DNA of 64,000 nucleotides from NCBI GenBank assembly GCA_026196575.1, contig JAPHSX010000046.1, positions 24,270 to 88,269 on the forward strand, written 5' to 3'. Source of the stretch: Gammaproteobacteria bacterium. GTDB lineage: Bacteria > Pseudomonadota > Gammaproteobacteria > Thiohalomonadales > Thiohalomonadaceae. The notes beneath the pieces were generated by a model, which was not told the DNA's origin, ran no database searches, and saw only the letters and a program-made list of their open reading frames with translations. This document shows, one piece after another, positions 1 to 11,460 of the stretch. The position numbers were made by a program, and so were the translations under genes. Each line of letters begins with the position of its first letter. Positions within the stretch are counted from its first letter, which is position 1.

Positions 1-1
1 T

Positions 2-757
2 AGCGCACTACTCAACAAGCAGATCCGTCTGGCACTGAAGAACAACCAGCTGCGTCTGCTGTTTCAGCCCATCGTCAGCATCAAGGGGGACAGCAACCAC
101 AATTATGAAGTGTTCGTGCGCATGAGCGATGAGAGTGGCAACGACATTGCCCCCGGGCTCTTTCTGCCCGCCGCCGAAGAGGGCGGCCTGATGGTCGCCA
201 TTGACCGCTGGATCCTGGCCCACGCCATCAAGGCAGTGGCGGAACAGCGCCACGCCGGCAAACCCGCCGTGCTCTTCGTCAAGCTCTCCGGCGCCTCCCT
301 CAAGGATGACAAACTGCTGCCGTGGCTGCGCGACATCCTCAAGGCAGCGCACGCCGCCCCTGACTCACTGACGCTGTCGGTGAGCGAAAGCATCGCCACC
401 AACAACCTCAAGGCACTGAAAATACTGTTGGAAGGTCTCCAGCAGTTGCATGTGCGCCTGGCACTGGATCACTTCGGCGTGGCGCCGAACTTCAGCAACC
501 TGTTGAAACACTGCGATGCCGACTTTCTGAAACTCGACGGCTCGATTATCGCCAAACTCAGCAGTGACAAGGAGGCCCAGGAGAGGGTGAAAGCGATCAC
601 CGATCTGGCGGCCGCGCACAACAAAAGGGTGATCGGCAACTCGGTGGAGGACCCCCATACCCTGGCCACCATCTACGCCACCGGCATCGACTACATTCAG
701 GGCTACTTTCTGCAGGAGCCAACCGCCACCATGGAGTATGATTTCGACTCGATGTAG
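2..757 (+). CDS. FimX-like protein, degenerate EAL domain (5' end outside window)
   Basis: This is the C-terminal 251 residues of a protein that enters the window in frame from the left. The fold signature is an EAL (c-di-GMP phosphodiesterase) domain, from LFQPIVSIKG near the left edge to the end QGYFLQEPTATMEYDF. Almost every catalytic position is changed: EVF replaces EAL, KLS replaces NLS, DHFG replaces DDFG, and the usual AEGVE reads GNSVE. Such domains bind c-di-GMP without hydrolysing it, or only scaffold. FimX, which controls type IV pili, has the same kind of degenerate EAL and a similar C-terminal tail, so FimX-like is my best guess. Any N-terminal REC, PAS or GGDEF domains are not visible. 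A 68-base gap separates it from the cyclase gene that follows on the same strand. Confidence 0.8.
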   Translation, partial: SALLNKQIRLALKNNQLRLLFQPIVSIKGDSNHNYEVFVRMSDESGNDIAPGLFLPAAEEGGLMVAIDRWILAHAIKAVAEQRHAGKPAVLFVKLSGASLKDDKLLPWLRDILKAAHAAPDSLTLSVSESIATNNLKALKILLEGLQQLHVRLALDHFGVAPNFSNLLKHCDADFLKLDGSIIAKLSSDKEAQERVKAITDLAAAHNKRVIGNSVEDPHTLATIYATGIDYIQGYFLQEPTATMEYDFDSM

Positions 758-825
758 CACCCGGCCCAACCGCGTCATGCCCCACTATACCGACATAGCC
801 CGAGGAGCAGCTAACGGCAAGCCAC

Positions 826-2424
826 ATGAACCGGCAACACAACAACAATCAACTCCTGGAGCAGGCAGCCTCCGGGCTTCTGTCAGCCGTGGCGCGGGGG
901 CGTGCCCTGCGCCACGCGTTGAGCGCGCGCCGGCTCCTGCTGCGCGCCTGGTGGCGGCGCCAACTCCCCGACTACATCCCCATCGCCGTCAAGCTCGCCC
1001 TCTTCTTTGCCCTGCTCATCACCCTTGGCATGGTAAGCCTGGGTATCGTCATCGGCGCCAAACAGTCAGTGCAACTGAGCGAGCAGATCGACAAATTCGG
1101 CACCACCCTGGTACAGCGCATGGCCGAGACGGCACGCGAGCCGCTGCTCGCCAACGACACCCTCAACATGGAGCTTATCGTCAACACCCTTAGTGATGAT
1201 GCCAATATCGACGGCGCCGCCATCTTTGCCGACGACTACAAACTGGTGGTGCAGGCCGGCATGATCCCGCCCGCCACCCGCCTGCCCGGCGTCGGCAGTT
1301 ACCGTGACAGCGCCCCCGCGCTGATCTACTGGCAACATCAAAAAGGGGGGCTGCAAGAGCCCGCCTACGTCTCCTTCATCACCCCCATCATCTTTCGCGA
1401 TATTACCGTCGGCTATGTGCTGCTGAGCTTCGACCACTCGGTGATGACCAAGGCCAGGCGCGACACCCTCGCCACGGTGATCGGCGTCACCCTGTTGATG
1501 CTGCTGGCCGCCATCATCGCCTCGTTCTATCTGGGACGCCGCCTCACCCGTCCCATCGAGCAGCTACTGGCGGCCAGCAGCGCCTTCTCCCAGGGAAAAT
1601 TCGAGTACCGCATCCAGGACAAACGCAACGACGAGCTTGGCGTACTGATGCAATCGCTCAACACCATGGGTGAGGGGCTATTGCGCAAGGAGCAGGTGGA
1701 GCAGGTCTTCTCCCGCTATGTCTCGCCACAGGTGGCGCGCCAGGCGATTCGCGACCTCGACAGCGTGGAGTCGCTGCAGCTGGGCGGCCGCCATGTCGAG
1801 GCCAGCGTGCTGTTCGCCGATATCGTCGACTTTACCGGTATGTCCGAGGGGATGAAGCCGCAGGAGGTAAGCGCCCTGCTCAACCTCTACTTCGGTCACA
1901 TCGCCGAGGTGGTGCGCTTCTGCCATGGCCACATCGACAAATACATGGGTGACTGCGCGATGGTCGTCTTCGGCGTGCCCGAGGAGCATGAGGAGCATCC
2001 CTTCAAGGCCATCGCCTGCGGCTGGATGATCCTGCAACTGGTCGAGGTAATGAACCGTCAGCGCCTGCGCAATACGGAGCCTACCGTCGAGTTTCGCATT
2101 GGCGTCAACTGCGGCACCATGCTGGCCGGCAACATGGGCTCGACCGAACGCATGGAGTACACCGTGGTGGGTGATGCGGTCAATCTCGCCTCGCGCCTCT
2201 CCCACGCGGGTGCCCCCGGTGAGGTGGTTCTCACCGAGGAGATGCTGGGCCATCCCCTGCTGCACAAACGCATTGCCACCCATGAACATGGCACCATCAA
2301 GCTGCGCGGCAAGAAAGAGCCGGTCTCCCTCTTTATCATCGATGAGATCCGCGATCCCTTCCGCGAGGAGATGATGCAGGAGATCCGCCGCATCCTCGTG
2401 CGCTCCACCACGGTTGCCGCATGA
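826..2424 (+). CDS. membrane class III adenylate/guanylate cyclase with HAMP domain
   Basis: The 532-residue protein should make cAMP or cGMP at the inner membrane in response to a periplasmic signal. TM1 lies near residues 51-77, followed by a roughly 135-residue periplasmic sensor region. TM2 is near 215-238, then a HAMP linker (RRLTRPIEQLL onward), then the class III catalytic domain. Both metal-binding aspartates are present, in LFADIVDF (about 329-336) and GDCAMVVFG (about 374). The substrate region DKYMGD and the block YTVVGDAVNLASRL are intact, so it is predicted active. Lysine and aspartate in these blocks favour ATP over GTP, but that is family knowledge, not proof. Its stop overlaps the next gene's start (ATGA), so the two are probably translationally coupled. 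Confidence 0.9.
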   Translation: MNRQHNNNQLLEQAASGLLSAVARGRALRHALSARRLLLRAWWRRQLPDYIPIAVKLALFFALLITLGMVSLGIVIGAKQSVQLSEQIDKFGTTLVQRMAETAREPLLANDTLNMELIVNTLSDDANIDGAAIFADDYKLVVQAGMIPPATRLPGVGSYRDSAPALIYWQHQKGGLQEPAYVSFITPIIFRDITVGYVLLSFDHSVMTKARRDTLATVIGVTLLMLLAAIIASFYLGRRLTRPIEQLLAASSAFSQGKFEYRIQDKRNDELGVLMQSLNTMGEGLLRKEQVEQVFSRYVSPQVARQAIRDLDSVESLQLGGRHVEASVLFADIVDFTGMSEGMKPQEVSALLNLYFGHIAEVVRFCHGHIDKYMGDCAMVVFGVPEEHEEHPFKAIACGWMILQLVEVMNRQRLRNTEPTVEFRIGVNCGTMLAGNMGSTERMEYTVVGDAVNLASRLSHAGAPGEVVLTEEMLGHPLLHKRIATHEHGTIKLRGKKEPVSLFIIDEIRDPFREEMMQEIRRILVRSTTVAA

Positions 2425-3509
2425 GAATAGTCACCTCCTCGCTTCTCATTTTCATCGCCCTGCTGCAGGGGGGGTGTCTCGTTGTCACCACTTTCACCAA
2501 ACTCGAACCGCAACTTGAACAGTGGACGAGTGAACGCCAGTATGGCCGCACCCTCGACGCCCTGAGTCAGATCGACCCCAGGGATCCCGACTATGCCAGG
2601 GCCTCGGCACTGCGCAAACAGGTGGAGAAACAGGCGGCAGACTACGAACAACAGGTACGCAGGGAGACGGCCCAGAAGTTGAGCAAGGGCGACTGGGCGG
2701 CGGCGCTTGACCAGTACGACGAGGCACTGGGCCGACATCCCAAGAGCGTGGTGATCCGGGATGGGCTGGCAAAACTGCATCAACAGCAGCGCGAGACCCT
2801 CGAACAGCTGGAGCGCAAGCGCCTGATCCAGCATGGCGTATGGCTGCGCGAGGTGCTCCCCATCCACCGCGAGATCGCCCGCGTCGACCCACGCAGCAAC
2901 GAGGCGCAAGAGCGGCTCAGGCGCATCATCGGCGAGGCGGAGAAGATCGGCCAGGAGCTGGCCCTGATCGGCAACAGGGCGCTGGCCGACAACGAACTCG
3001 CCAGCGCCGAGGAGACGCTGCCACTGGCCTATGAACTGAACAAGGCGCCGCTGATTGAGGAGAGCCTGAAGACGCTGCGCGGCAGGCAGAAACTTGTCAC
3101 GGAGCAGCAGCGCACCGCGCGTCGCAAGAGCGAACAGCAGGCAGAAAACGAACGACAGAAGCGGGAACGCACCCTGCGTGCCATCGTCAAACGTTACAAG
3201 ACCGCCTTTGCCAAGCAGGAGTTTCTGGCGGCGCGGGAACAACTGGCCGAGCTCGAAAAGACCGATCCCGGCTACAGCGAGCTGGCAGCAATGCGAGGCA
3301 GGCTGCAACAGGCGATTGACCACAAGGCGTCACAGCTGTTCGACGCCGGGGTCAGCGCCTACAGCCGCGGTCAGTTCGAACAGGCAGCGCGGGAATGGCG
3401 CGACGTGCTCAAACTCGATCCCGACCACCAGCAGGCCCGGGAGAATCTGGAGCGGGCCGAAAAGGTGCTGAACAAACTCGAAAGTCTGAAACAGAAACAG
3501 GGCGGATAG
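2421..3509 (+). CDS. outer-envelope lipoprotein with TPR-like helical repeats
   Basis: This 362-residue protein starts with a lipoprotein signal peptide whose lipobox ends LLQGGC, so the mature protein is anchored at Cys19. The rest is highly charged helix. TPR-like units are visible, including WAAALDQYDEALGRHP and the last one, QFEQAAREWRDVLKLDPDH near residue 320. A Lys/Arg/Glu/Gln-rich stretch at about 220-255 looks like coiled coil. Its start codon sits in the stop codon of the cyclase gene, so it may act with the cyclase, for example as an envelope partner or sensor. That is inference from position only. I do not recognise a named family beyond TPR lipoproteins. Confidence 0.75.
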   Translation: MRIVTSSLLIFIALLQGGCLVVTTFTKLEPQLEQWTSERQYGRTLDALSQIDPRDPDYARASALRKQVEKQAADYEQQVRRETAQKLSKGDWAAALDQYDEALGRHPKSVVIRDGLAKLHQQQRETLEQLERKRLIQHGVWLREVLPIHREIARVDPRSNEAQERLRRIIGEAEKIGQELALIGNRALADNELASAEETLPLAYELNKAPLIEESLKTLRGRQKLVTEQQRTARRKSEQQAENERQKRERTLRAIVKRYKTAFAKQEFLAAREQLAELEKTDPGYSELAAMRGRLQQAIDHKASQLFDAGVSAYSRGQFEQAAREWRDVLKLDPDHQQARENLERAEKVLNKLESLKQKQGG

Positions 3510-3531
3510 CCCCCCTCTGCGCCCGCCGCGC

Positions 3532-5787
<2,256 letters not shown>

Positions 5788-5871
5788 CGATAAAATAGTT
5801 CAGATTGGTCTTTGTCTTATATGGTTGGTACGGTTGGTACCGCTTGCACCGGCAACGCCCCCACCACGGTA

Positions 5872-7539
5872 CTAGTGCATACGCCACTCGGAGTTGCCCA
5901 GCAGCTGGGTGATCGCCTTACCGTCAACGGGCGGGCTGATGTGGTGTCCCTGCGCCAGGTTACACCCCCATACCGTCAGCTTTTTCAGGATTGCCGCCTC
6001 GGCAACCCCCTCGGCGATCGCCGTCATGCCCAGATTATGGGCCAGCCCGATAGTAGCATGAACGATAACCGCATCATTCTCGTTTTCCAGCATTCCCATG
6101 ACAAACGACTGATCAATCTTGATCTCCGAAACCGGCAGGCGGCGCAGGTAGGCCAACGAGGAGTAGCCGGTACCGAAATCGTCAATCGAGATGCGCACCC
6201 CGATGCTGGAGAGATGGCTGAGCAGCTGTAGGGCATACTCCTGATCCTCCATCAGCGAGCTCTCGGTGATCTCCACCACCAGTCGTCCCGCGGCCAGACG
6301 GTGCTGCCGCAACAGCGCCTCAAGCCTCTCCGGAAAGGTACTATCAAGCAAGACACTCACCGGCACATTTACCGCCACGTCGATGGTAAAACCGTGTGTC
6401 TGCCACGCCGCGCACTGCTTGAGCGCCTCCCCGATCACCCAGTAGGTGAGCGGGCGGATAAGACCGGTACGCTCGGCCAGGGAGATAAACTCATCGGGCG
6501 GCAACATGCCGTATTGCGGGTGTTGCCAGCGTACCAGCGACTCCACGGCAACGATGCGATGGCTGGAAATATCGACCTTGGGCTGATAGTGCAGAAGCAG
6601 GCCGCCGTGGTCGATCGCCTGGCGCAGCTCACCAAGCAGGGTCAGGCGGCGGGTGCTGTGCTGGTCGTTTTCCGGTGAGTAGACCTCGATGGAGAAGCCC
6701 TTGGTCTGTTTGGCCAGATAGAGGGCTACCTCGGCCTTCTGCAGCAGGGTATCCACATCGCCCCCGTGCTCCGGAAAAAAGATAACGCCGATGCTCATCA
6801 GCATATTCAGATTGATGCCGCCGAGGATGAACTCCCGCTCCATCGCCTGGCACAGCTTGCGCGCGACGTGGATGGCATCATCCTTCTGTCTGATCTCCGG
6901 CAGCAACACCGCAAACTCATCGGCGCCGAGCCGGGCCACCGTATCGATCTCCCGCACCGAGGCGCGCAGGCGCGAGGCCAGCTGTTTGAGCAACATGTCA
7001 CCGCTAAAGTGGCCCAGCGTGTTGTTGACCTCCTTAAACTCGTCCATATCCAGCACCAGCAGCGCCATGATCTCCTGGTTACGTTTGGCATTATTGATCG
7101 CCTGCTCAACGCGGTCATGGAACAACATGCGATTGGGCAGATCGGTAAGGCGATCATAGGTGCTGCCATGCAGTACCTGCACCTCCAGCGCCTCGGTCTG
7201 GGTGCGCAACTTGCTGGTCTGGTCCACCACCAGGGCCCCGGCCTCGAAGGCGAGCAGTGAGCCGATATACTGCCCCCACAGGCCGAAGATCACCGGCATC
7301 GTATCGAGCACCCAGAGGGCGTAATTTTTCCGCTGCGCCTCACCAATCGCCCCGATCGAGAGCTCGCCGGCGGACATGTAGGCAACAAAGAGGGTCGATG
7401 CGATCACCGCCAGGATCGCCAGCAGGATCCCCCAGTTAGCCTGCCGCGTTACCGTGGATCGGAGTGCGCGGCTGAACTCGGTAAAAATCTGAATCGTACT
7501 AGCCATTGATATCAGGGGTTCCCGAAAGTGGTGTGACAT
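5872..7539 (-). CDS. membrane GGDEF-EAL protein (c-di-GMP turnover)
   Basis: The 555-residue protein has two N-terminal membrane segments (ILLAILAVIASTLFVAYM and a weaker one near YALWVLDTMPVIFGLWG). A GGDEF domain follows (about 130-295), then an EAL domain (about 305-555). The cyclase signature is RLGADEF, one residue away from GGDEF, so cyclase activity is uncertain. In the EAL domain the motif is ESL, but the other catalytic residues are present: NVPVSVL, EITES, DDFGTGYSSL, KIDQSFV, AEGV and QGH. It is therefore more likely a phosphodiesterase. A second in-frame ATG at 7506 (MASTIQIF) is an equally plausible start, because neither has a clear ribosome site. It sits between parC and the glutaredoxin-parE pair. 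Confidence 0.88.
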   Translation of the reverse strand: MSHHFREPLISMASTIQIFTEFSRALRSTVTRQANWGILLAILAVIASTLFVAYMSAGELSIGAIGEAQRKNYALWVLDTMPVIFGLWGQYIGSLLAFEAGALVVDQTSKLRTQTEALEVQVLHGSTYDRLTDLPNRMLFHDRVEQAINNAKRNQEIMALLVLDMDEFKEVNNTLGHFSGDMLLKQLASRLRASVREIDTVARLGADEFAVLLPEIRQKDDAIHVARKLCQAMEREFILGGINLNMLMSIGVIFFPEHGGDVDTLLQKAEVALYLAKQTKGFSIEVYSPENDQHSTRRLTLLGELRQAIDHGGLLLHYQPKVDISSHRIVAVESLVRWQHPQYGMLPPDEFISLAERTGLIRPLTYWVIGEALKQCAAWQTHGFTIDVAVNVPVSVLLDSTFPERLEALLRQHRLAAGRLVVEITESSLMEDQEYALQLLSHLSSIGVRISIDDFGTGYSSLAYLRRLPVSEIKIDQSFVMGMLENENDAVIVHATIGLAHNLGMTAIAEGVAEAAILKKLTVWGCNLAQGHHISPPVDGKAITQLLGNSEWRMH

Positions 7540-7641
7540 TCATTGATTGAGCATAGCCCGATCACCCGCAACTACCACCCAACTGGCAATCTGCCGGCCC
7601 TCTTCTCGCCTCAGCAGCGCGGCATGGACCGTGGCTCACCG

Positions 7642-7917
7642 CTACCGCATCGCATCTTGCCAGCCCCGCAACCAGTCAATAATATCCGCCGACTCGTAGA
7701 GCCAACGCACCCCCTCCGGCCCCTCGATGCGCAGACAGGGCACCTGCATCTTGCCCCCCTCCACCGCCAGCTGGCGGTGGGCGGCAGGGTCGCGCAGCAG
7801 GTTCTTCATCGGCAGCGTTATCCCCAGACGCCACGCCGCAAAGCGCACCCGCCAGCAGAAGAGGCAACCGGGAAGCTGGTAGAGGGTAACCCCCGCAAGC
7901 TGTGGCGAAGAGGACAC
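7642..7917 (-). CDS. glutaredoxin / GST N-terminal-like thiol protein
   Basis: This is a 91-residue single thioredoxin-fold protein. It reads VTLYQLPGCLFCWRVR at its start, giving a CLFC dithiol after the first beta strand. The cis-proline block QVPCLRI and a terminal helix ESADIIDWL follow. That matches glutaredoxins and GST N-terminal domains, which reduce disulfides or glutathionylated proteins with glutathione. The start is GTG, chosen because GAGG in the last codons of parE lies eight bases upstream. The gene begins three bases after the parE stop, so it is likely cotranscribed with parE. The substrate is unknown. Confidence 0.8.
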   Translation of the reverse strand: MSSSPQLAGVTLYQLPGCLFCWRVRFAAWRLGITLPMKNLLRDPAAHRQLAVEGGKMQVPCLRIEGPEGVRWLYESADIIDWLRGWQDAMR

Positions 7918-7920
7918 CCG

Positions 7921-9807
7921 TTATACCTCGGCCAGATGGCCCTTGCTCTCCAGCCACGCCTTGCGGTCGGGGGAGCGTTTTTTCGCCAGCAGCATGTCCA
8001 TCATCTGGTTGGTCTCATCTCCCAGCTCGATGGTGAGCTGCACCAGACGGCGGGTATCGGGGGCCAGCGTGGTTTCACGCAGCTGAATGGGATTCATCTC
8101 ACCCAGCCCCTTGAAGCGGGTCACCTGCACCTTGCCCCGCTTCTTCTCCGCCTCGATACGGGCCAGCACCCCCTGCAGCTCGGCATCGTCGAGCGCATAG
8201 TAGGTCTCCTTGCCGACGTCGATGCGATAGAGCGGAGGCATCGCCATATAGACGTGGCCGGCGGTCACCAGCGGACGGAAGTGGCGCACAAAGAGGGCAC
8301 ACAGCAGGGTGGCGATATGCAAGCCATCGGAGTCGGCGTCGGCGAGGATGCACACCTTGCCGTAGCGCAGACCGTTGAGGTCGTCGGAGCCGGGGTCGAC
8401 GCCGATGGCCACGGCAATATCGTGCACCTCCTGCGAGGCGAGCACCTGGGTCGATTCGACCTCCCAGGTGTTGAGGATCTTACCGCGCAGCGGCATGATC
8501 GCCTGAAACTCCTTGTCCCGCGCCTGCTTGGCCGAACCACCCGCCGAGTCCCCCTCCACCAGAAAGAGCTCACCGCGCATCGGCTCATTGGAGGAGCAAT
8601 CGGCCAGCTTTCCCGGCAGGGCCGGACCCGCGGTGACCCGCTTGCGCGCCACCTTCTTGCCGGCGCGCAGCCGTGACTGCGCATTGTTGATCGCCAGCTC
8701 GGCGATCTGCTCACCCAGGTCGTGGTGCTGGTTGAGCCACAATGAAAAGGCATCCTTCACCACACCGGAGATAAACGGCGCACACTCACGCGATGAGAGC
8801 CGCTCCTTGGTCTGACCGGAGAACTGCGGATCCTGCAACTTCACCGAGAGGATATAGGAGACCTTGTCCCAGACATCGTCCGGGGCGAGCTTGACGCCGC
8901 GCGGCAGCAGGTTGCGAAACTCGCAGAACTCGCGCACCGCCTCGGTCAGTCCGGTGCGCAGGCCATTGACGTGGGTCCCCCCCTGGGCGGTGGGTACCAG
9001 ATTGACGTAACTCTCCGCCACCCCCTCGCCCCCTTCGGGGAGCCAGACCACGGCCCAGTCGGCCGCCTCGGTGGTGGCGGAGAAGGTGCCGACAAAGGGC
9101 TCTTCCGGCAGGCATAGCGCCCCCGCCAGCTCACTCACCAGATAGTCGGTGAGGCCATCCTCATAGAACCACTCCTCGCTCTCGCCGCTCGCCTCGTCCC
9201 TGAAGGTGATGCGAAGACCGGGGCAGAGCACCGCCTTGGCGCGTAAAACGTGTTTCAGCCGCGACAGCGAGAATCGGGGCGAATCAAAGAAGCTGGCCTC
9301 GGGCCAGAAACGGACGGTGGTGCCGGTATTGCGTCGGCCGACCGTGCCAACCTCCCTCAACTCGGAGACCTTCTTGCCCTGCGCAAAGGCGATGTGGTAC
9401 TCCTTGCCCTCGCGCCGCACCCACACCTCCAGACGCTGCGACAGGGCGTTGACCACCGACACCCCGACCCCGTGCAGGCCGCCGGAAAACTGGTAATTAT
9501 TATTGGAGAACTTTCCACCCGCGTGCAACTTGGTGAGGATCACCTCGACCCCCGGGATCCCCTCGCGAGGGTGGATATCGACCGGCATACCGCGTCCGTC
9601 GTCGCTCACCTGCAGCGACTGATCGCGATAGAGCACCACCTCGATGGTGGTGGCGTGACCGGCCATCGCCTCGTCCACCGAGTTGTCGATCACCTCCTGC
9701 GCGAGGTGGTTGGGACGCTCGGTCTGGGTGTACATGCCGGGGCGCTTGCGCACCGGCTCCAGGCCGCTAAGAACTTCAATCGAGTCTGCTGTGTAGTCGT
9801 TTGCCAT
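7921..9807 (-). CDS. parE: DNA topoisomerase IV subunit B
   Basis: ParE is the ATPase subunit of topoisomerase IV. The 628-residue length matches the family. The GHKL ATP-binding domain shows VIDNSVDEAMAG, DDGRGMPVDIH and GGLHGVGVSVVNALS. The transducer domain follows, and the TOPRIM metal site is seen in EGDSAGGSAKQARD and LADADSDGLHI, with PLRGKILN between them. It partners with ParC, encoded about 2 kb downstream on the same strand. The intergenic stretch upstream (9808-9934) also carries the purC terminator, so parE probably has its own promoter there. Confidence 0.97.
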   Translation of the reverse strand: MANDYTADSIEVLSGLEPVRKRPGMYTQTERPNHLAQEVIDNSVDEAMAGHATTIEVVLYRDQSLQVSDDGRGMPVDIHPREGIPGVEVILTKLHAGGKFSNNNYQFSGGLHGVGVSVVNALSQRLEVWVRREGKEYHIAFAQGKKVSELREVGTVGRRNTGTTVRFWPEASFFDSPRFSLSRLKHVLRAKAVLCPGLRITFRDEASGESEEWFYEDGLTDYLVSELAGALCLPEEPFVGTFSATTEAADWAVVWLPEGGEGVAESYVNLVPTAQGGTHVNGLRTGLTEAVREFCEFRNLLPRGVKLAPDDVWDKVSYILSVKLQDPQFSGQTKERLSSRECAPFISGVVKDAFSLWLNQHHDLGEQIAELAINNAQSRLRAGKKVARKRVTAGPALPGKLADCSSNEPMRGELFLVEGDSAGGSAKQARDKEFQAIMPLRGKILNTWEVESTQVLASQEVHDIAVAIGVDPGSDDLNGLRYGKVCILADADSDGLHIATLLCALFVRHFRPLVTAGHVYMAMPPLYRIDVGKETYYALDDAELQGVLARIEAEKKRGKVQVTRFKGLGEMNPIQLRETTLAPDTRRLVQLTIELGDETNQMMDMLLAKKRSPDRKAWLESKGHLAEV

Positions 9808-9875
9808 CTGCTGTTTTTATCTGGGTTCCGTCTTCGCCGCACCGGTCGGCGCAAAAATTCGGGCCATCATAACGC

Positions 9876-9910
9876 AAAACGCCCGATCGAACGAAGGTCG
9901 AATCAGGCGT
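9876..9910 (-). terminator. Rho-independent terminator after purC
   Basis: Read on the minus strand downstream of purC, ACGCC and GGCGT form the base of an imperfect stem. It continues through GAT/ATC and CGA/TCG pairs with one mismatch and a bulge, and is followed by a GTTTTGCGTT tail. This should end the dapA-bamC-MBL-purC transcript before parE. Confidence 0.6.
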
Positions 9911-9934
9911 CCTGAGGGCAGATAAAGGACGGAT

Positions 9935-10648
9935 TTAGTCGAGCTTCACGCCCAGGCGGTGCGCCACCTCTTCATAGGCCTCGACCACGCCGCCGAGCCC
10001 CTGACGGAAGCGATCCTTGTCGAGCTTGTTGCGGGTATCGGCATCCCACAGGCGGCAACCGTCGGGGCTGAATTCGTCGCCGAGAATCACCCTTCCCTGG
10101 TAGCGGCCGAACTCCAGCTTGTAGTCGACCAGCAGCATCCCGGCATCGGCGAAGAGCCGCTTCAGCACCTCGTTTACCTTGAAGGTAAGCGCCTTCATCT
10201 GCGCCACCTCCTCGTCGCTGGCCCAACCGAAGGTGCGGATGTGATAGTCGTTGATCATCGGGTCGTGCAGGTCATCATTCTTTAGAAAGAACTCGAAGGT
10301 GGGCGGATTGAGATCCATGCCGTCCGGCACACCGAGACGACGCACCAGCGAGCCGCTGGCGATGTTGCGCACCACACACTCGATGGGGATCATGTCGAGC
10401 TTCTTCACCAGCGATTCATCATCGCCGAGGAGCTGGATCTGATGGGTCTCCACCCCCGCCGCCTCCAGTTTGCCCATAATGAAGGCGTTGAACTTGTTGT
10501 TCACCATCCCCTTGCGCTCAAGCTGCTCGATCCGCTCGCCATCATTCATCGAGGTGTCGTTGCGAAAGTGCAGGATCAGCTTGTCGTCCTCATCGGTGGT
10601 ATAGACCGACTTGGCCTTGCCCTTGTAAAGTTCAGCCTTTTTTTCCAT
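9935..10648 (-). CDS. purC: phosphoribosylaminoimidazole-succinocarboxamide synthase
   Basis: PurC joins aspartate to CAIR using ATP in de novo purine synthesis. The protein is 237 residues, the normal length for the short bacterial form. Diagnostic blocks are [14 protein letters not shown] at the N-terminus, [15 protein letters not shown] in the middle, and [10 protein letters not shown] and [14 protein letters not shown] toward the end. I start it at the ATG at 10648, because GAGGAG lies six bases upstream; a longer in-frame extension would lack support. It follows the MBL-fold gene with a gap of about 30 bases. The purC-bamC-dapA-gcvR-bcp order matches E. coli, apart from the inserted MBL gene. 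Confidence 0.96.
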   Translation of the reverse strand: MEKKAELYKGKAKSVYTTDEDDKLILHFRNDTSMNDGERIEQLERKGMVNNKFNAFIMGKLEAAGVETHQIQLLGDDESLVKKLDMIPIECVVRNIASGSLVRRLGVPDGMDLNPPTFEFFLKNDDLHDPMINDYHIRTFGWASDEEVAQMKALTFKVNEVLKRLFADAGMLLVDYKLEFGRYQGRVILGDEFSPDGCRLWDADTRNKLDKDRFRQGLGGVVEAYEEVAHRLGVKLD

Positions 10649-10680
10649 CGTCATCTCCTCGAAAAATAAAAGTGATCTGT

Positions 10681-11454
10681 TTACTGAATTTCGCGCCAGT
10701 CCAAACCGTAATCCTGGGTGGCAAGTGCGATCCACTCCGGTTCGCAACCCAGTACCCCGCTCAGGGCCGCGCTGGCCAGCTCCGGACGGTTATTCTTCTC
10801 GCTGATATGCGCCGCCACCAGGTGTTGCAATTTGGCGGTATCCAGACGGCTCAGCAGCGCCGCCGACTGATTGTTGCTCAGGTGCCCCAACTCGCCCCCC
10901 ACTCGCGCCTGCAGCGCGGGGGGATAGGGGCCATCGGCCAGCATCTGTGGGTCATGGTTACACTCCAGGATCAGCGCATCACAGCCGCTAAGGGACTCCT
11001 CGATATGCGGGGTGCTGCGTCCGGCATCGGTCAAAATTCCCAACGTCTTGTCCCCGTCCCCCAGCAGCAGCTGACACGGTTCGCGGGCATCATGCGGCAC
11101 GGGGAAGGGTTGCAGCTCCAACTCGCCGATGGCAAAGCGCTGATGACAGTTAAGGGTGTGCCGTTGCGGCAGCTCCCCCAAACGCCGCTGCGCGGCGCGG
11201 TAACTGCCATGACTCAACCACACCGGCAGGCGGTATTTTCTCGCCACGGCACCGACCCCGGCAATATGGTCGTTGTGCTCGTGGGTCACCACAATCGCAC
11301 TCAGCGCCGCCGCCGCCATTCCCACGTTGGCAAGTCGCCGCTCCAACTCGCGGGCGGAGAAGCCGCAATCGACAAGCAGCGCCGTCTTACCCTTGACCAC
11401 CAGGGTGGCATTGCCCCGGCTGCCACTACCGAGCAAGGCGAAGCGTATCGCCAC
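10681..11454 (-). CDS. YycJ/WalJ-like metallo-beta-lactamase-fold hydrolase
   Basis: This 257-residue metallo-hydrolase carries the zinc motif [12 protein letters not shown] (HxHxDH), further ligands at VPHDA and LTDAGRST, and a late histidine in [10 protein letters not shown]. The N-terminal block [13 protein letters not shown] and the overall length fit the YycJ/WalJ group. Members of that group are annotated as exonucleases or phosphodiesterases linked to cell-division control in Gram-positives, while the role in proteobacteria is unclear. It is wedged between bamC (6 bases away) and purC, a place where E. coli has no gene, and is probably cotranscribed with both. Confidence 0.85.
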   Translation of the reverse strand: MAIRFALLGSGSRGNATLVVKGKTALLVDCGFSARELERRLANVGMAAAALSAIVVTHEHNDHIAGVGAVARKYRLPVWLSHGSYRAAQRRLGELPQRHTLNCHQRFAIGELELQPFPVPHDAREPCQLLLGDGDKTLGILTDAGRSTPHIEESLSGCDALILECNHDPQMLADGPYPPALQARVGGELGHLSNNQSAALLSRLDTAKLQHLVAAHISEKNNRPELASAALSGVLGCEPEWIALATQDYGLDWREIQ

Positions 11455-11460
11455 CGGCCG

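Noticed and set aside
5818-5838. Direct repeat of GGTTGGTAC upstream of parC
   Set aside because: Only two nine-base copies are present and there is no link to a known regulator, so chance duplication is as likely.
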